From contig NC_092797.1 in assembly GCF_918797505.1 (NCBI RefSeq), positions 13,281,372-13,345,371 of the forward strand: a stretch of DNA of 64,000 nt, given 5' to 3'. The stretch is from Bemisia tabaci. Its lineage: Eukaryota > Arthropoda > Insecta > Hemiptera > Aleyrodidae. The notes under the pieces are model-generated. The model was not told where the DNA came from and searched no databases. It saw only the letters and a list, made by a program, of their open reading frames with translations. The position numbers were made by a program, and so were the translations under genes. This document shows, piece after piece, positions 45,797-57,366 of this stretch. The first letter of the stretch is position 1, and each line of letters begins with the position of its first letter.

Positions 45797-46405
45797 AAGT
45801 GGCGTGGCGTGAATTGTGATATATCGATATTTATGCCATTTAAACCTATGGTAAAGAATCGATTATTAAGGTGATTCGATAGACGCCATATTTTTTGTCA
45901 GAACGGCATGCGATATATCGCATCAATTGGTTCCATTTGTTCAGCTACTCGTCATTTTTCTCCAAGTTTGAGATCGCAATTCTGTTGTCAGGAGACTAAA
46001 GCACTCACTTACCAATTTTAACAAAGAAATTCAACGTAATAAAGGCGTGGTTTTTTTAGAGAAAAAATATAGCGTTCGAGTGCAGTTTCGATATCAGTAT
46101 CGAATGCGATGTTTTCTCTCTAAAAAAACCACGTCTTCATTACGTTGAATTTCTTTGTTAAAATTGGTAAGTGAGTGCTTTAGTCTCCTGACAACAGTAT
46201 TTCGATCTCAAAATTGGAGAAAAATAACGAGTAGCTGAAAGAATTTAACCAATTGATGCGATATATCGCATGCCGTTCTGACACAAAATATGGCGTCCAT
46301 CGAATCACCTTAAGGTGTTCGCTGCAAACACCCTGTTTATCGATCCTTTTCCATAGGTTTAAATGGCATAACAATCGATGTATCGCAGTTCATGCCACGC
46401 CACGG
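45797..46405. mobile_element. Y-family hAT-like element, long copy (609 bp foldback)
   Basis: ATGTATAG flanks both ends (45789-45796 and 46406-46413), an 8-bp duplication. Ends are GTGGCGTGGCGTGAATTGTG and, inverted, GTGGCGTGGCATGAACTGCG. Nearly the whole element is one hairpin with arms of about 290 bp. No transposase. Confidence 0.85.
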
Positions 46406-46413
46406 ATGTATAG

Positions 46414-47724
46414 TGCCACAAAATACAACAATAGGGTAGGTTGAAAATTGTCGTATCATTAAAATCTGATCAATTAATCAACTAATAAACTATTCAAAGA
46501 GTAAAACAGTGAAAAACATCGTGAGTATGTCAAACACACCAAAAAAGTTATAAAAGAGACACATCTTGCAAGTTTCCCAAAAGTTTCTTTTAAACAATTA
46601 CGGTTCTTTGTGACTACCTCTAATTTGTCTGAAAAATTGTCAAAACTATTTTAACACATAGATGGTACCACCCTGGAGTTTAAAAATGAAGAAGAAATAA
46701 TGGAGAGAGAAAATAAAACATGTGTGTAGGAAAAGGAAAAACAATGCCACCGTAAGGCTATTCCACACTTATACTTTGACTTGAACTTTTTAAACGCAAA
46801 TTTTTTAGTAATATTCTCTTATTTCTTCAGAAAAAAATATTAAAATAAATTATTAAATTGCGGTAAGAAACAAATGGCTACAGTTCAAATGGACGAGTTA
46901 TATATGCCATGATACAAATAATGATAAAATAAAGTAAAAAACTAAGATAAAGGTGTAGTATTCGTATGAATGCTAGCTCAGGAAGATAAATCACAAAAAT
47001 AAGTTCCATGTTCGTACCGTGAACTTTTAATTTTTTCTCATCGTAAATTCCCTTTTTGTTTGAACGTAATAAAGTGGATCGTAAACCTCACAAAAGTCAT
47101 CATCAATCTTTTTTATCTACTTCATGTGATGTATAATTCATGGAGGGATTAAAAATAAGTCAAAAGAAAACTTCACTATCCCCGCGCGTTTAATTTCAAA
47201 CTTTTCGATCAACTAATGGATATTTTCGGCGCTGGTGGCTGCAAGTGTGAAGTAAGTTTTCAGAATTGCTCGAAGCGATCGTCGCTCAGAAGAAAGAGAT
47301 AATTTTCTAGACTTCCGTCAATAATTGAAAATTGAAGATGAATTACACGCCGCAGTGCATGTCCACTTCATTACCTATTTTGTGACAAAATATTGAAATC
47401 CGCTAATTTTGAAATGGGTTCTTCAGTGGAGTCAAATGGATGTGGAATGGGTTTAACAGAAACGCGCCAAATCATATTTGAGAAAAAAAAATAAGTTAGG
47501 AACAGTTTTGAATTCATATAACTGCAGATGTGCTCCTGTCAAAAGTATATTCAAAGTTGGGCAAGGATATTTCTAAATTAAAAATAGTCGTTAAACTTCG
47601 TCCTTCACATTGGGTATTATGTAAGAACAAAACTGCGAACCTCCTGTTTCTAGTTCGAACTTGATACGTGACTTGGTGCGGTTTTTAAAAACTCAGCAGA
47701 AGCCATTGTTTAAAGGTAATGTTT
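46414..47724. other. AT-rich non-coding stretch
   Basis: No gene or recognised repeat. Confidence 0.4.
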
Positions 47725-48673
47725 CCCTGGTAAAAATTGGCGATAAGAGCTGCGTTTCAAAATACCATAGGAATTCTTATAGCCGGCTAAAGAAGGCTAC
47801 AGAAAATCATATAGCTGGCTGTAGAATGCGGAGAAAATCATACGGCCGGGATATATGAAGCGATAAAAAATTATGCAGCTGGGCTATAGTTCCTATCGCC
47901 GGGCTTTACACTTTATCGCCTGGCTGTTGCTTTTTCGCCATCGATTATAATAGGCTATAAGAAATTGTGTAGAAATTCGTGTGCTTTGAAAATCATTAAG
48001 TTTGATACGGAACCACCTTAATATTTACAAAACACACATTATATTTTCCTTTAATACATAGTGTTTTTCATTAATTAAAATGAGAACAATCCATACAGGA
48101 TGTGCAAACATTTCAAAATCATGAGTCGAATAACGCTGACTCCGCCAGATTAAATATTAGAGTCTAACACAAAGCGGAGCGGCGACGCACTGGCGCCTAC
48201 AAACCTAACAGGGATACTTCACTACTTCACGCATTGCGCAACGCGTGAAGTATCCCTGTTAGGTTTGTAGGCACCAAAGCGCGTTTCGCGCTAGCTGCCC
48301 GCCTGTCGCGCCGCAGCGTGCCACGGCGCTTGAAGCAACTATTTCACACCAGAGGTATTGCACAGTATCATACGAAACTAATATATTAGGAATGGCAGGC
48401 ATCCATCAAAAGTACGGAGCTTTCCTCGCAAAATAAATCAAGATACTACGGCCCAAAAAGAGACCAGTAGTCTAAAAATTCACCAAGTCCTAGTATCTGT
48501 AATTAGTAACGTTTAGCATACACTTTATCGCCTGGCTGTTGCTTAATCGCCATCGGCTATAAAGGGCTATAAGAAATTGTGTAGCTGGCTATAGAAGCTA
48601 TTGGAAATCTTACAGCCGGATGTAGGTCTATGGTATTTTGGAACACAGATTCTACTGCCAATTTTTACCAGGG
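47725..48673. repeat. N element interrupted by P copy 3
   Basis: Ends CCCTGGTAAAAATTGGC and the inverse, then AAAATACCATAG inside each. Interior has repeated AGCCGGCTATAG-like units. A 65-bp block (ACACTTTATCGCCTGGCTGT and on to AGAAATTGTGTAG) occurs on both sides of the P insertion, at 47908-47972 and 48519-48583. Confidence 0.7.
47976..48500. repeat. P-family element, copy 3, nested in N
   Basis: Hairpin core at about 48192-48274 with CTTCACTACTTCACGC, a small duplication not seen in other copies. The right part extends to GCAAAATAAATCAAGATAC, also seen in copy 4. Confidence 0.7.
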
Positions 48674-49198
48674 TTAAGCAATCGGCGAGCCATCGATTAC
48701 AATATTGGTGTGATTTTTGGCAAAATTATTGGAAAAGTATTTTTCAAAATTAAAACTTATGGTAATTGAAACACGTAGGACTATACTCAAAACCATTAAG
48801 TGGTTTGATGTTTGATAGTATGATAAATTCAAACTATACCATCACGACAAGAAAAATTTCACCACAACTAATAAACTTTCGTCGTGGCAGCCAACATTTA
48901 ACGCGGTGTAAGATGCTGCTCTTTTCACGCCACCAACAAATTCTTAAGCAAAATGAGACCCTCCTATTTCAAGGAAACAATAACTTTTGATGAAGAATCC
49001 GAGTTTTTTTCTCTGGGCACGAAAAAATAAAGCAGTTCGACCGTAGTTGAATGAAACGCTACCCATCTTCCATTTTTATTGGATCCATTATCCTTTCTAC
49101 AATTTTGGGAGAGATATTGTCTCAGTAAAGAAATGGTTTCGCAGAATTTTTTTTTCTAAAGAGAGAAAGAAGATGAGAAGAAAGATACACGAGGAAAG

Positions 49199-49449
49199 CT
49201 GCCATGCTAAGCAAAAACGCCGTATGAGCCTCTAGACGTCGCCAAGTTTCCTCGGATAAAACCCGTATTTGCTGGGAAAGTTGTGAATATTATTTTCCAA
49301 ATTTTCAGACAAATTTGTACGCAATTTAATCTAAAATATATGAAAATTTTAAGGGAAAATATGCTTAAATTGCGTCAAAAATACACGTTTCGTCGAAGGA
49401 AATTTGACAAAGCCTCGAATGTTCATGCGGCGTTCTTCCTTAGCTCGGC
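49199..49449. repeat. C-family MITE, copy 10
   Basis: CTGCCATGCTAAGCAAAAAC to TTCCTTAGCTCGGCA. Confidence 0.75.
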
Positions 49450-51686
49450 AAAAAGGGAGGGAGAAGAGATCAAAAATCGGGAGGTTTTGTCTTTTATTTT
49501 CTGTATCAATTTAGTTTCTCATACTGGAGAAAATCGCGAAAATCCACGTCCTTCCCAGCATGCAGGCGGCATGTCAACCAGTATCCTTGCAGCTCTCAAT
49601 TCAGCCCGGGTGTTCGTCATAATACATCTCGTCGAATTTTTATGGAATGTTATTTTCTCCAGACGGCTGGATAGCAGTCAATCTCAATCCAAGCACTGTT
49701 TCCATCTCAATTCTCTCCCTTGCTGCTCCGTGTCTATTCTTCTCCCTTCTGCGCGAGTCCCACTTGTTTCTATGACGATATCAGATTGAGTTCCTTTTCC
49801 TGGAATCGCTGAACCGTCTACTGTCAACGTCTTGCGAGTGAGCTGTAGCATTTGTAGAAATTTCCAACTCATTACTCTCCACTCTATGACCTGTGCTTCC
49901 TGTCTGTTTCCGAACATAACACTAACCTCAGAAATCTCTTGGTAGAGTTGTTTTCTCTCTCTCTCTCTTTCTTCCTCTCTCTTTCTGATTAGTAATTATG
50001 CGGAGCTTCCTTGGTAAATTGTAACTGGAAATTCTACCTGTCACTATATACTCAAACGTCGCAGCTTTAAAATTCCTTTTCAGGAGTAAAACTCTCACCG
50101 TGCGTCACGGAAAAGCGATTATTCATTTTGTATAAACTTTTAATATTTTTCATCAAGCAAGTGTATTTATTCCATACGAGGGAAAATGAATTTATAAGGG
50201 ATATTTTTTAGATCTGTTTTATTTCAAAATTAAGGTTTAAAACGAGACTCACCTTGAAAAAAGGAAAATCTTACCATTTTGTTTTACCCGAATTGAAGCA
50301 AACTCAATATAAATGGGCGCATGCACGTTATTCATGAAAATTAGTAGTAATGTCTTAAAACCTCTCTTGCTTCTATTCAAGTCGTAATTTTTACAAGGGG
50401 AAACTATACCCACTTCCCACCTCCTTCTAAAAGTTAAGTCAAAGAAATACCGAAAAACTTATAAGCAGGCGTGTATAACCCCAGCTCTGTTTAAAACAAA
50501 AAAACATTACTGAACTACAATGGAAGGAAAATCCGAAAATCTAATGGACAATCAGACCAGCCCAGGCCAAAACTTCCCAAAGAACCAAAATAACCTGTCG
50601 AACATACGTTCCTCTCAAGCAAGTACCACTTGCGTCTGATCCTGTTTTCGACAAAACTCACGCGATATTACGTAAATGCTTCCGTCAAGTTTAAGATTCA
50701 TCCCGAAGCTTCAAGCTTTTAAGGTATTTAAAATCAAATTTTGATTCATTACTTCCACGCGGGCGAACTTCAGAAGTTCGCAAAAACTCGGAGGCGGAGC
50801 GATTAATCGAATAATAGCACAACTTACGAAGCTATTAAAAAGCTTTTAAAGTTAAGCTCGTAATGAAGTTCGATCGCCGTAAGCTTACGGCGATGTGACC
50901 TCTCTCTCTTGATAGTCCACTTCAAACAGATCGCATATGACTGGGAAGGCAGGTGGAAATCTGCTCGTTGTTATTAAACAGAGGAAATTAATCTCTTTGA
51001 ACTTTTTTACGGTGCTTCCTTCTAAACTGCAAATTGACGGCTGAATTCGGAAAATGCGTGTATCCCAATTCAAAGTTGTTAAGCGCTGCCGATGTTTTCT
51101 TTGCCTCGAAGAAAACCAATTAATATTTGTTTTGAGTTTTTTTGAGAATTTTCCTGACTAATTTATTAACATTTACAAAAAATATCAAGAAGATCCTTTG
51201 ATCGATCTTCTTTCAAATATTTAAGAAGAAAAAAGATATTTTGAAACTTTACAAAGTAGATGCGCATTTTTCTAATTCAGTCCTCGAAAAAGTTCGTGAA
51301 AGGTTTAAAAGGATAATTTCGGTTGCAACATTTCTAAACGAGTCTCCGCATCTATGCGAAGGATGAGTTAAAAGTAATTTAGAGAAAGACACATTCTGAA
51401 GAGTTTTTTTGGCGCGTATACGTAGTATACCGCCTTTGCGATCGTTTCGACCCCCTCCTCGATACAATAACCGAGTCCCTTAGTTCCTTACCGAAAAGTG
51501 ACTACCGCGAACTTCTGAGATTTTCCAAAGCGTGTAAAAAGTTTACTAATCCGTCAATAATAATGATTTAAAGTTGTTTCTCATTCTGGGGCTCGCTAGT
51601 TTATGTGTAATGAATACCAAGAGTCTACGTTTCTTGGTTTTTTTTAAAAAAACCTTAGAATAGGGCGCGCTGATTTAAAATATGCA
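49450..51686. other. Non-coding stretch with CT tract and a 22-bp palindrome
   Basis: A CT-repeat tract at about 49951-49986, and a perfect 22-bp palindrome centred on AAGCTT at 50873-50894. No gene found; frames lack support. Confidence 0.4.
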
Positions 51687-51694
51687 TATATAAG
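51687..51694 (+). promoter_or_regulatory. TATA box (TATATAAG)
   Basis: TATATAAG about 60 bp before the ATG at 51747. It suits a start near 51717. It would serve the candidate exon below if that is real. Confidence 0.3.
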
Positions 51695-51746
51695 CGGAAG
51701 CAAGCGAACTGATTCGAGGATGGCTGACCAGTTCGGCACTCCTTGA

Positions 51747-51866
51747 ATGAGAATTTCACTCACTCCGTTTTGTTCACAACGTTGCTTTGACATATCTCCA
51801 CAACACTGTTATCCTTTTCAAAAGTTGGTACTCCTTGCTCTGATAGCCGGGGCCACCAGGATAGTG
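51747..51866 (+). CDS. Candidate first exon with signal-peptide-like end
   Basis: ATG at 51747 opens 40 codons to the donor GTG|GTAAGT at 51867. The last part reads FQKLVLLALIAGATRIV, which resembles the leader of secreted insect proteins such as cuticular proteins. The first 26 residues are unlike a normal leader, and no downstream exon was found, so this may be a decayed gene start. Confidence 0.22.
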
Positions 51867-54080
51867 GTAAGTGCAATCTGTGATGAGCCTCGAGACTCAT
51901 TAGACCATTTGCTAAACGTGGCTCATACAGGAGTCCACTAAGCCCTCTCGTCCCCACGCTCCTGATCACTGCGTCGGCGTCACGAAGAACAATGCTGGGC
52001 CTTGGGTCCCAACGCGGCCGATACCCGTACCCCAATTACTCACGCTTCATTAACCATTTCACCGTCACGCTAGGATTCATCCAATTTTCAAAAAAAATTG
52101 TTTCGCATGTATTTAGCAATTTTTTCCTTACTCTCCGTTAAAACACAAATAAAAAGAGACCTCATTCATAAAAATCGGCCGAATAGAAGAGAAGTTACAG
52201 TAATCGAAATCCGAAGAAATCAACAAAACCTCGACTCCTCGATACGAAAAATAAAATGAAGGGGAAAAAAAGAAAGTATAAATTACAATTAAATATAATT
52301 GACCTCAAAATTTGACAAACAATTCATTTATATACCTAACGCTGAAAAAAACTGGGAGAAATTACAAAAAATTTGCCTCTTGCAAGGGGCTTCTTTGTAA
52401 GAATTTTGACCTGAAGACAACGGTCGAATAACAGCAGTACTCCATACAATACACGGTGTGCCTGAACGAGTTAAACATTTTTCATACGTCCAAATCGAAA
52501 AATCTTTATATTTTTAACTACAATGTTTCTTGAATCGTTTAAGCAAAAAAAAAAAAAAAAAAAATTCCGTCGAGATTCTGGAACGCAAAGGCGCTTTAAA
52601 AGTATTCTGGGGCTATAATAGCTAAATCACCGGTAGTAAATTCGTTATATTATTAAAAAGAAATTGACTCCATAGTTTAATTCCTTAGTTTCTTGAATAC
52701 GATTATTTTAAGCACTTAAACATTTATACCACCAATTTTAGCCATGGGGTGATTTCCTGAGAGCCGATAATATCACGAATTTCTCATAGAACCCCTCAAC
52801 AGTGGCTTGCTTTTTTGGCAGCCGATTCGGCCATCGAACCGGAGTTTAAATGGAAGCTGATAATAACCCAAAGCTCTGAGAAAAATTTTGAGATGAGTAT
52901 AAGAACGGTTTGTTGTAAGTAGCGAGGAGAGGCGGGCAAAGCGGCTAAAATCCTATCTAATTTTTACAGTTTTTCTGTTGAATTAATGTTGCCGCGGGCT
53001 TCTGACTGTCCACACATAGTTCTGTTCAGCATATCGATACATAAGTATTTACATTTACATACGTAGAATCTAATTTTCACGTCGGGGAGTTGACATATTT
53101 TGATTTTTTCGATTTTATACGGAAAATTGATGGTTTTTCGGGATTGAAATTATTATTGTTTCATGAAAAATAAATGCACCCAAAATGACTATAGCATATT
53201 GATTCTTACACATTTGCACTCACAAAATTGGTTGGTAAATTCAACGAGTGGGTGCATCGACCTGGTATATCAAGTTTCTGCAATTTTTTACGGCAAATCA
53301 GTAGATTTTCGGGATGTAGATTGCTTACTTTCAATTCATGAATGAATAAAGCAACGACATGGTTGAACTTCTTTGCATGGAAAGACGTTTAAAATAACAA
53401 AATCAAGACGTATTTAATGCAATTGCATTTATATCGAGTCAATTTCTTTTCAATAATATAACGGGATTTTTACTACCGGTGATTTGGGTATTTTAGCCCC
53501 AAAATACCTTTAAATCGACTTTATCTTCTAGGAGTTCGACAGAATTTTTCCTTTCTTCGCTTAAATTATTCCGTAGCACTTTTCTTCAAGAATCTGATAA
53601 GATTTTGCTTGAGGCAGATCAAAAAACTTAAATTCGATCGAATAGCTTTCTACTTTCACAATACACGGTCTCGTCAAGGTGCGTCTTTGACCTCGCAGTG
53701 TTGGATCGTGAATTCTCTTTTTATGCTGTTTGCCTATTTTGAAATCTCTGTAAATGAAAACTAAAGGGGTTGATATGTGCGAGTTAATGACGCGCCTTAT
53801 CAACACATTGTGTTGGAGTTCACTGCTTGTTTTTATATATGCCCGTCCATCTATAACGTTGTAATTGGATGTATGTATTTGTACTGTTTAACTTCTGACA
53901 ATGAGGCCATTCAGAAAAAAAAATGTATATTATGCATACACAGGTTCAAATATATGTACGAGGTAATTTCCTCTTAACTTCCTTCTAAGTCCTTCATAAT
54001 TTCAGATGGGTCAATCTCATAATTACTTGGAAAGTTTGCCGTCAAAGATCCAGAGGAATAAAACAAGTTTACATTTTGAA
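51867..54080. repeat. Non-coding stretch with an inverted repeat pair
   Basis: Arms at about 52565-52680 and 53410-53545 pair (TTCTGGGGCTATAATAGC with the inverse of ATTTTAGCCCCAAAATACC; AATCACCGGTAGTAAA; TATTAAAAAGAAATTGACTC). They enclose about 730 bp with no gene seen. This could be a decayed element of about 1 kb. A run of 20 or more A lies at 52545-52563. Confidence 0.5.
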
Positions 54081-54084
54081 ATGA

Positions 54085-54310
54085 TGTTTGTCATCTGATG
54101 TATTTGACTCAAGACTCTCAAAAGGCAAAAAATCTTTTCGAGAAAATCTTTGACGATGACAAGAGGTCGGCATACAGGAAATTTAGAAACTTTTCATTCC
54201 TGACGACGACACCACGACAAACGAACCATGTTTGGAAGTTTATATCAAGAGACTTTAATCACTGTTCCCCAGCGCACATTGCATCTCAAGGTTTGCAAAA
54301 ATCGATACAA
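54085..54310 (+). repeat. Z repeat, copy 1
   Basis: Shares GAAACTTTTCATTCCTGACG, ACACCACGACAAACGAAC and the following GTTTGGAAGTTT with 59000-59170 at moderate identity. Confidence 0.5.
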
Positions 54311-54682
54311 GTCGAAAAGCACGTACCTACATTTGAGACATAGCAGATTTTTTTCGGATGCAATCTTTACAAAAAGTAGGATATTGACATTATTTCTTGG
54401 AGTTTTTACTAAGTTTTCTTCATTCTTATTTATTTCACTCGAAAGTCCAGTAAACTTTCCAGTATTTTTCATGAGAATTTTAAATGATAACGGTCAGCCG
54501 TTTTTTTTACACAAACAAATATTTCAAAACCCCTCAATCGAGTTACGCATTTTCTACTTTTATCATTTATTTATGCATGCTTATTCGGAAACAGTGGTAC
54601 ACGTAATCCTTCTTTCCCAAATTACTGTGTCTCCTTCCGACGTGACAGTTTCCTTAAATGCACCAACGGGAAGTCTAGTTCA

Positions 54683-54766
54683 AATAAATGGTCGTATTTA
54701 TGCTAAAAAGAACTATGTTACACGCAAATCCTATGTACATAGTTCCTTTTAGCATAAAAACATTCG
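54683..54766. repeat. FB-like palindrome, divergent short form
   Basis: GGTCGTATTTATGCTAAAAA then GAACTATGT, paired with ACATAGTTCCTTTTAGCATA. It lacks the GAGCCCTG core. Confidence 0.6.
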
Positions 54767-54944
54767 AATAATTAATCACGAGTCCTCTAAAGTCAAGTCT
54801 TTCATTGAGCGTACACATTCCCGTCTCTGTGTGCAAGAAGTTCCTCATATCTTAAGATTTTGTTTTCACATTTACCAGTGTTTCGAGAGATAAAAAGCTC
54901 TCCGTTTTGCGGTTTACAGATTTTGTCACCATATTTCCTTAGAT

Positions 54945-55480
54945 GCCCAAGTTGGGTCAAATTGACCCAAGGCTCGCTAAAAAACGTGGCAAGCAGGCCA
55001 AGCTTAAAAGCTTTAGATGCACGTCTACAAATGCATCTTATAAAAAGAATCATACATCAAATTTAAAAGAAAATGAAGAATCGAGTGTCATAGAATTTTT
55101 ATGACAACTATACCCCTAGAAATAATGGGCTTGGTCAATTTGACCTGACAGCCACGTTTGGCAGAGTTATGGTGCTGGTACTTACATACATACGAGTTGT
55201 AGATGTACAGGTCCACAAATACATTATTAGAAAACAATCAAACATCATATTAAAAAACAAATAATAAAATCGAGTGTCAACACAGCCAAAGTTAACAGAA
55301 ATGGATTCGGGCCTCGTCTTTTAAATTGTTTGTGAATTTGAGTTGAGTTGAGTTGAATCTCCCTGGCAGGGTAGAGCAGAACATTGCGAGTTCACGCCTC
55401 GCGCTATCGCGCCTTCAATTTTGCAGCTGCAACACGGACATCCATCAAGCACGAATAGTTGTATCTCTGCGCCGTCGGCA
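54945..55480 (+). repeat. I-family dispersed repeat, copy 3, internally duplicated
   Basis: Two successive units of about 180 bp, each starting near GGTCAAATTGACC or GGTCAATTTGACC and ending AATCGAGTGTCA (55079-55090 and 55268-55280). The GCGCCTTCAATTTTGCAGCT / AAGCACGAATAGTTGTATCT end follows. Confidence 0.65.
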
Positions 55481-56089
55481 TCGTGCGTCCTTTTCTTTGC
55501 TCTGCTTCCATGTTCTGTTCCCCATAAATACCAAAATAATACGGGTTTAATTACGGGTCAATCTGATCGGACTTGGGACTTGGGGCATGAAAAAGTCTTG
55601 GGCATCTGAGGGTTAAGTAAGCAAGAGGAAACGTATTTTCGAAAGACAGAACATCTTTCTCTGGTTATAGGACATTTCGTCAACGATTTATTGTCCGCGC
55701 ACCTGTTTTTTCTAGTAATTTATGTCCACGCGTTTTTTCGACACGGGAGTTTTGGTCCATGTGCCAGTTGAGACCCAAAGTCAATTGGCCCACATGTAAA
55801 TACAAACGACAATTGCTCACGACGTTATTGGATGAAAATGTAAAATGTCTTGAAAGAATTAGGGTTTGCTTGTTTTTTTGTTTTGTCTGTTTGGTCCAAC
55901 GGAGAATACTCGTATATAGTTGAGAGTTTTGGTAAAAATGAGGGAGCGTCAATTCCATGAGACAAAATTCACTAAAACTCTCTACACCTCTTTGGTGTAA
56001 CAGGACTTAATTAGCTTTCAAGAATTTCCCACCTTTTTATACCTGAACCGGATAAACCTCTATATTTGCCTCAGCTAAAGGCTCTTAGA
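55481..56089. other. Non-coding stretch with GTCCAC-like motifs
   Basis: TTATTGTCCGCG, TTTATGTCCACGC and TTTGGTCCATG at 55690-55762 recall the arms of the Mutator-like element at 21.1 kb. Only one end is seen. Confidence 0.35.
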
Positions 56090-56770
56090 TTTTTCCAGTG
56101 CACGATAAGTATCTTGATTTATTTTGCGAGGAAAGATCTGTACTTACCTTACTTGTCTTACCTTACCGTACTTGTCTTAGATCTGTATCTGTAAAGGATG
56201 CCTGTCATTCTTAATACGTTCAATTTCGTATAATACTGTGCAACACCTCTGTTGTGAAATATTGAGCGCCGCCGCACGGCGGGCGGGCGGCCAGCGCGAA
56301 ACGCGCATTGGCGCCTACAAACCTAAGTGGATACTTCAAGCATTGTGCAATGCGTGAAGTATCCACTTAGGTTTGTAGGCGCCAGTGAGCCTCTCGCGCT
56401 GGCAACACGCCGCTCCGCTCTCCTAAGCTTTAATATTCGGACTGCGTTAAACAGAAAGGAACCAAAGCCACATCAGCTATTGCCAAATTTAACTGGACGA
56501 TTTAATATTTTACATGAAAACGGTTGTGCGGATTTTGATGCAAATTTCAGTGGAGTTTCTCCACATTACGAAGTAAATTCCTTGAAATTTTCAAACGAAC
56601 CCACACAAACGTTCTCTCGTAAAAAATTAAATTGCCTACTTAAATTTGGCAATAGCTGATGTGGCTTGGTTCCTTTCTGTTAAACGCGGTCCAATTTTAT
56701 ACTCGCATAGTCAGCGTTTTTTAACTCAGGATTTTGAAAATCTCTTATTAAAATCTCTAATATTTTTCTC
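56090..56770. repeat. P-family element, copy 4 (inverted), interrupted by S
   Basis: Reverse-complement copy with hairpin core at about 56309-56383. After the S insertion at 56439-56692 the P sequence resumes (TAGTCAGCGTTTTTTAACTC). Confidence 0.7.
56439..56692. repeat. S-family MITE, copy 2, nested in P
   Basis: 254 bp with ends GGACTGCGTTAAACAGAAAG and the inverse GGACCGCGTTTAACAGAAAG. Confidence 0.8.
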
Positions 56771-56890
56771 ACTCATAATTTTAATTCGATGCAACATGCG
56801 GCTAAACAACTTTCAAAAAATTTAGTGTGAGAAAATCTATTAAGATGGATATTGTGGAGGTTTTACATTAAATGGTGCTTGATTGCTTCA

Positions 56891-57137
56891 TGGCGCAAGG
56901 TGGCGCGAGTCAATGAGAGAGGTCGGACATGAACTTTTAGACTAAAACTGCAAATTTATACATTTATTTTGTCACATTTTAAAGTTTACGAGGTGCTTTT
57001 TAAAGTAAATTTTACGAGGCACCCGATGGGACCACTTTGAGGACCTTGACGTTTCGTAGTAATGGAGTTATGAGCTTTCAAAGGTTTCCGAATTTTGCCC
57101 GACTTTTCACATAGACCTGTTCCTTCATGTGGCGCCA
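56891..57137. repeat. A-family MITE, copy 5, diverged ends
   Basis: CGCGAGTCAATGAGAGAGGT, CATGAACTTTTAGACTAAAA and the AAGTTTACGAGGTG block match the family. The terminal ACAGTGG is lost at both ends. Confidence 0.65.
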
Positions 57138-57236
57138 AGAAACACCCAAAATATGGAAAACGGAAACAATTAGGGTGGATGGCGCCAAGAGCGGTAACAA
57201 AATGTACCATAGAGGAAGCGCATGGTGTATCATAAC

Positions 57237-57366
57237 AATTGGATGTTTCCCTGCCAAACAGAACTATGTGCATTAAGACGTGAGCTCTGAGACCCATAAG
57301 AATATATGCATAACAGGGCTCACGTCATTATACACATAGTTCCGTTTGGCAGAAATATGTCCAATT
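57237..57366. repeat. FB-family palindromic element, copy 5
   Basis: AATTGGATGTTTCCCTGCCA to GCAGAAATATGTCCAATT. Same orientation as copy 1. Confidence 0.85.

Noticed and set aside
49684..49917. A - strand frame of 77 codons
   Set aside because: No start or splice context, no domain, and it overlaps another frame of similar length.
1815..57366. CRISPR-like array from the recurring palindromes
   Set aside because: The copies are kilobases apart, are not regularly spaced, and have element-type flanks in a eukaryotic genome.
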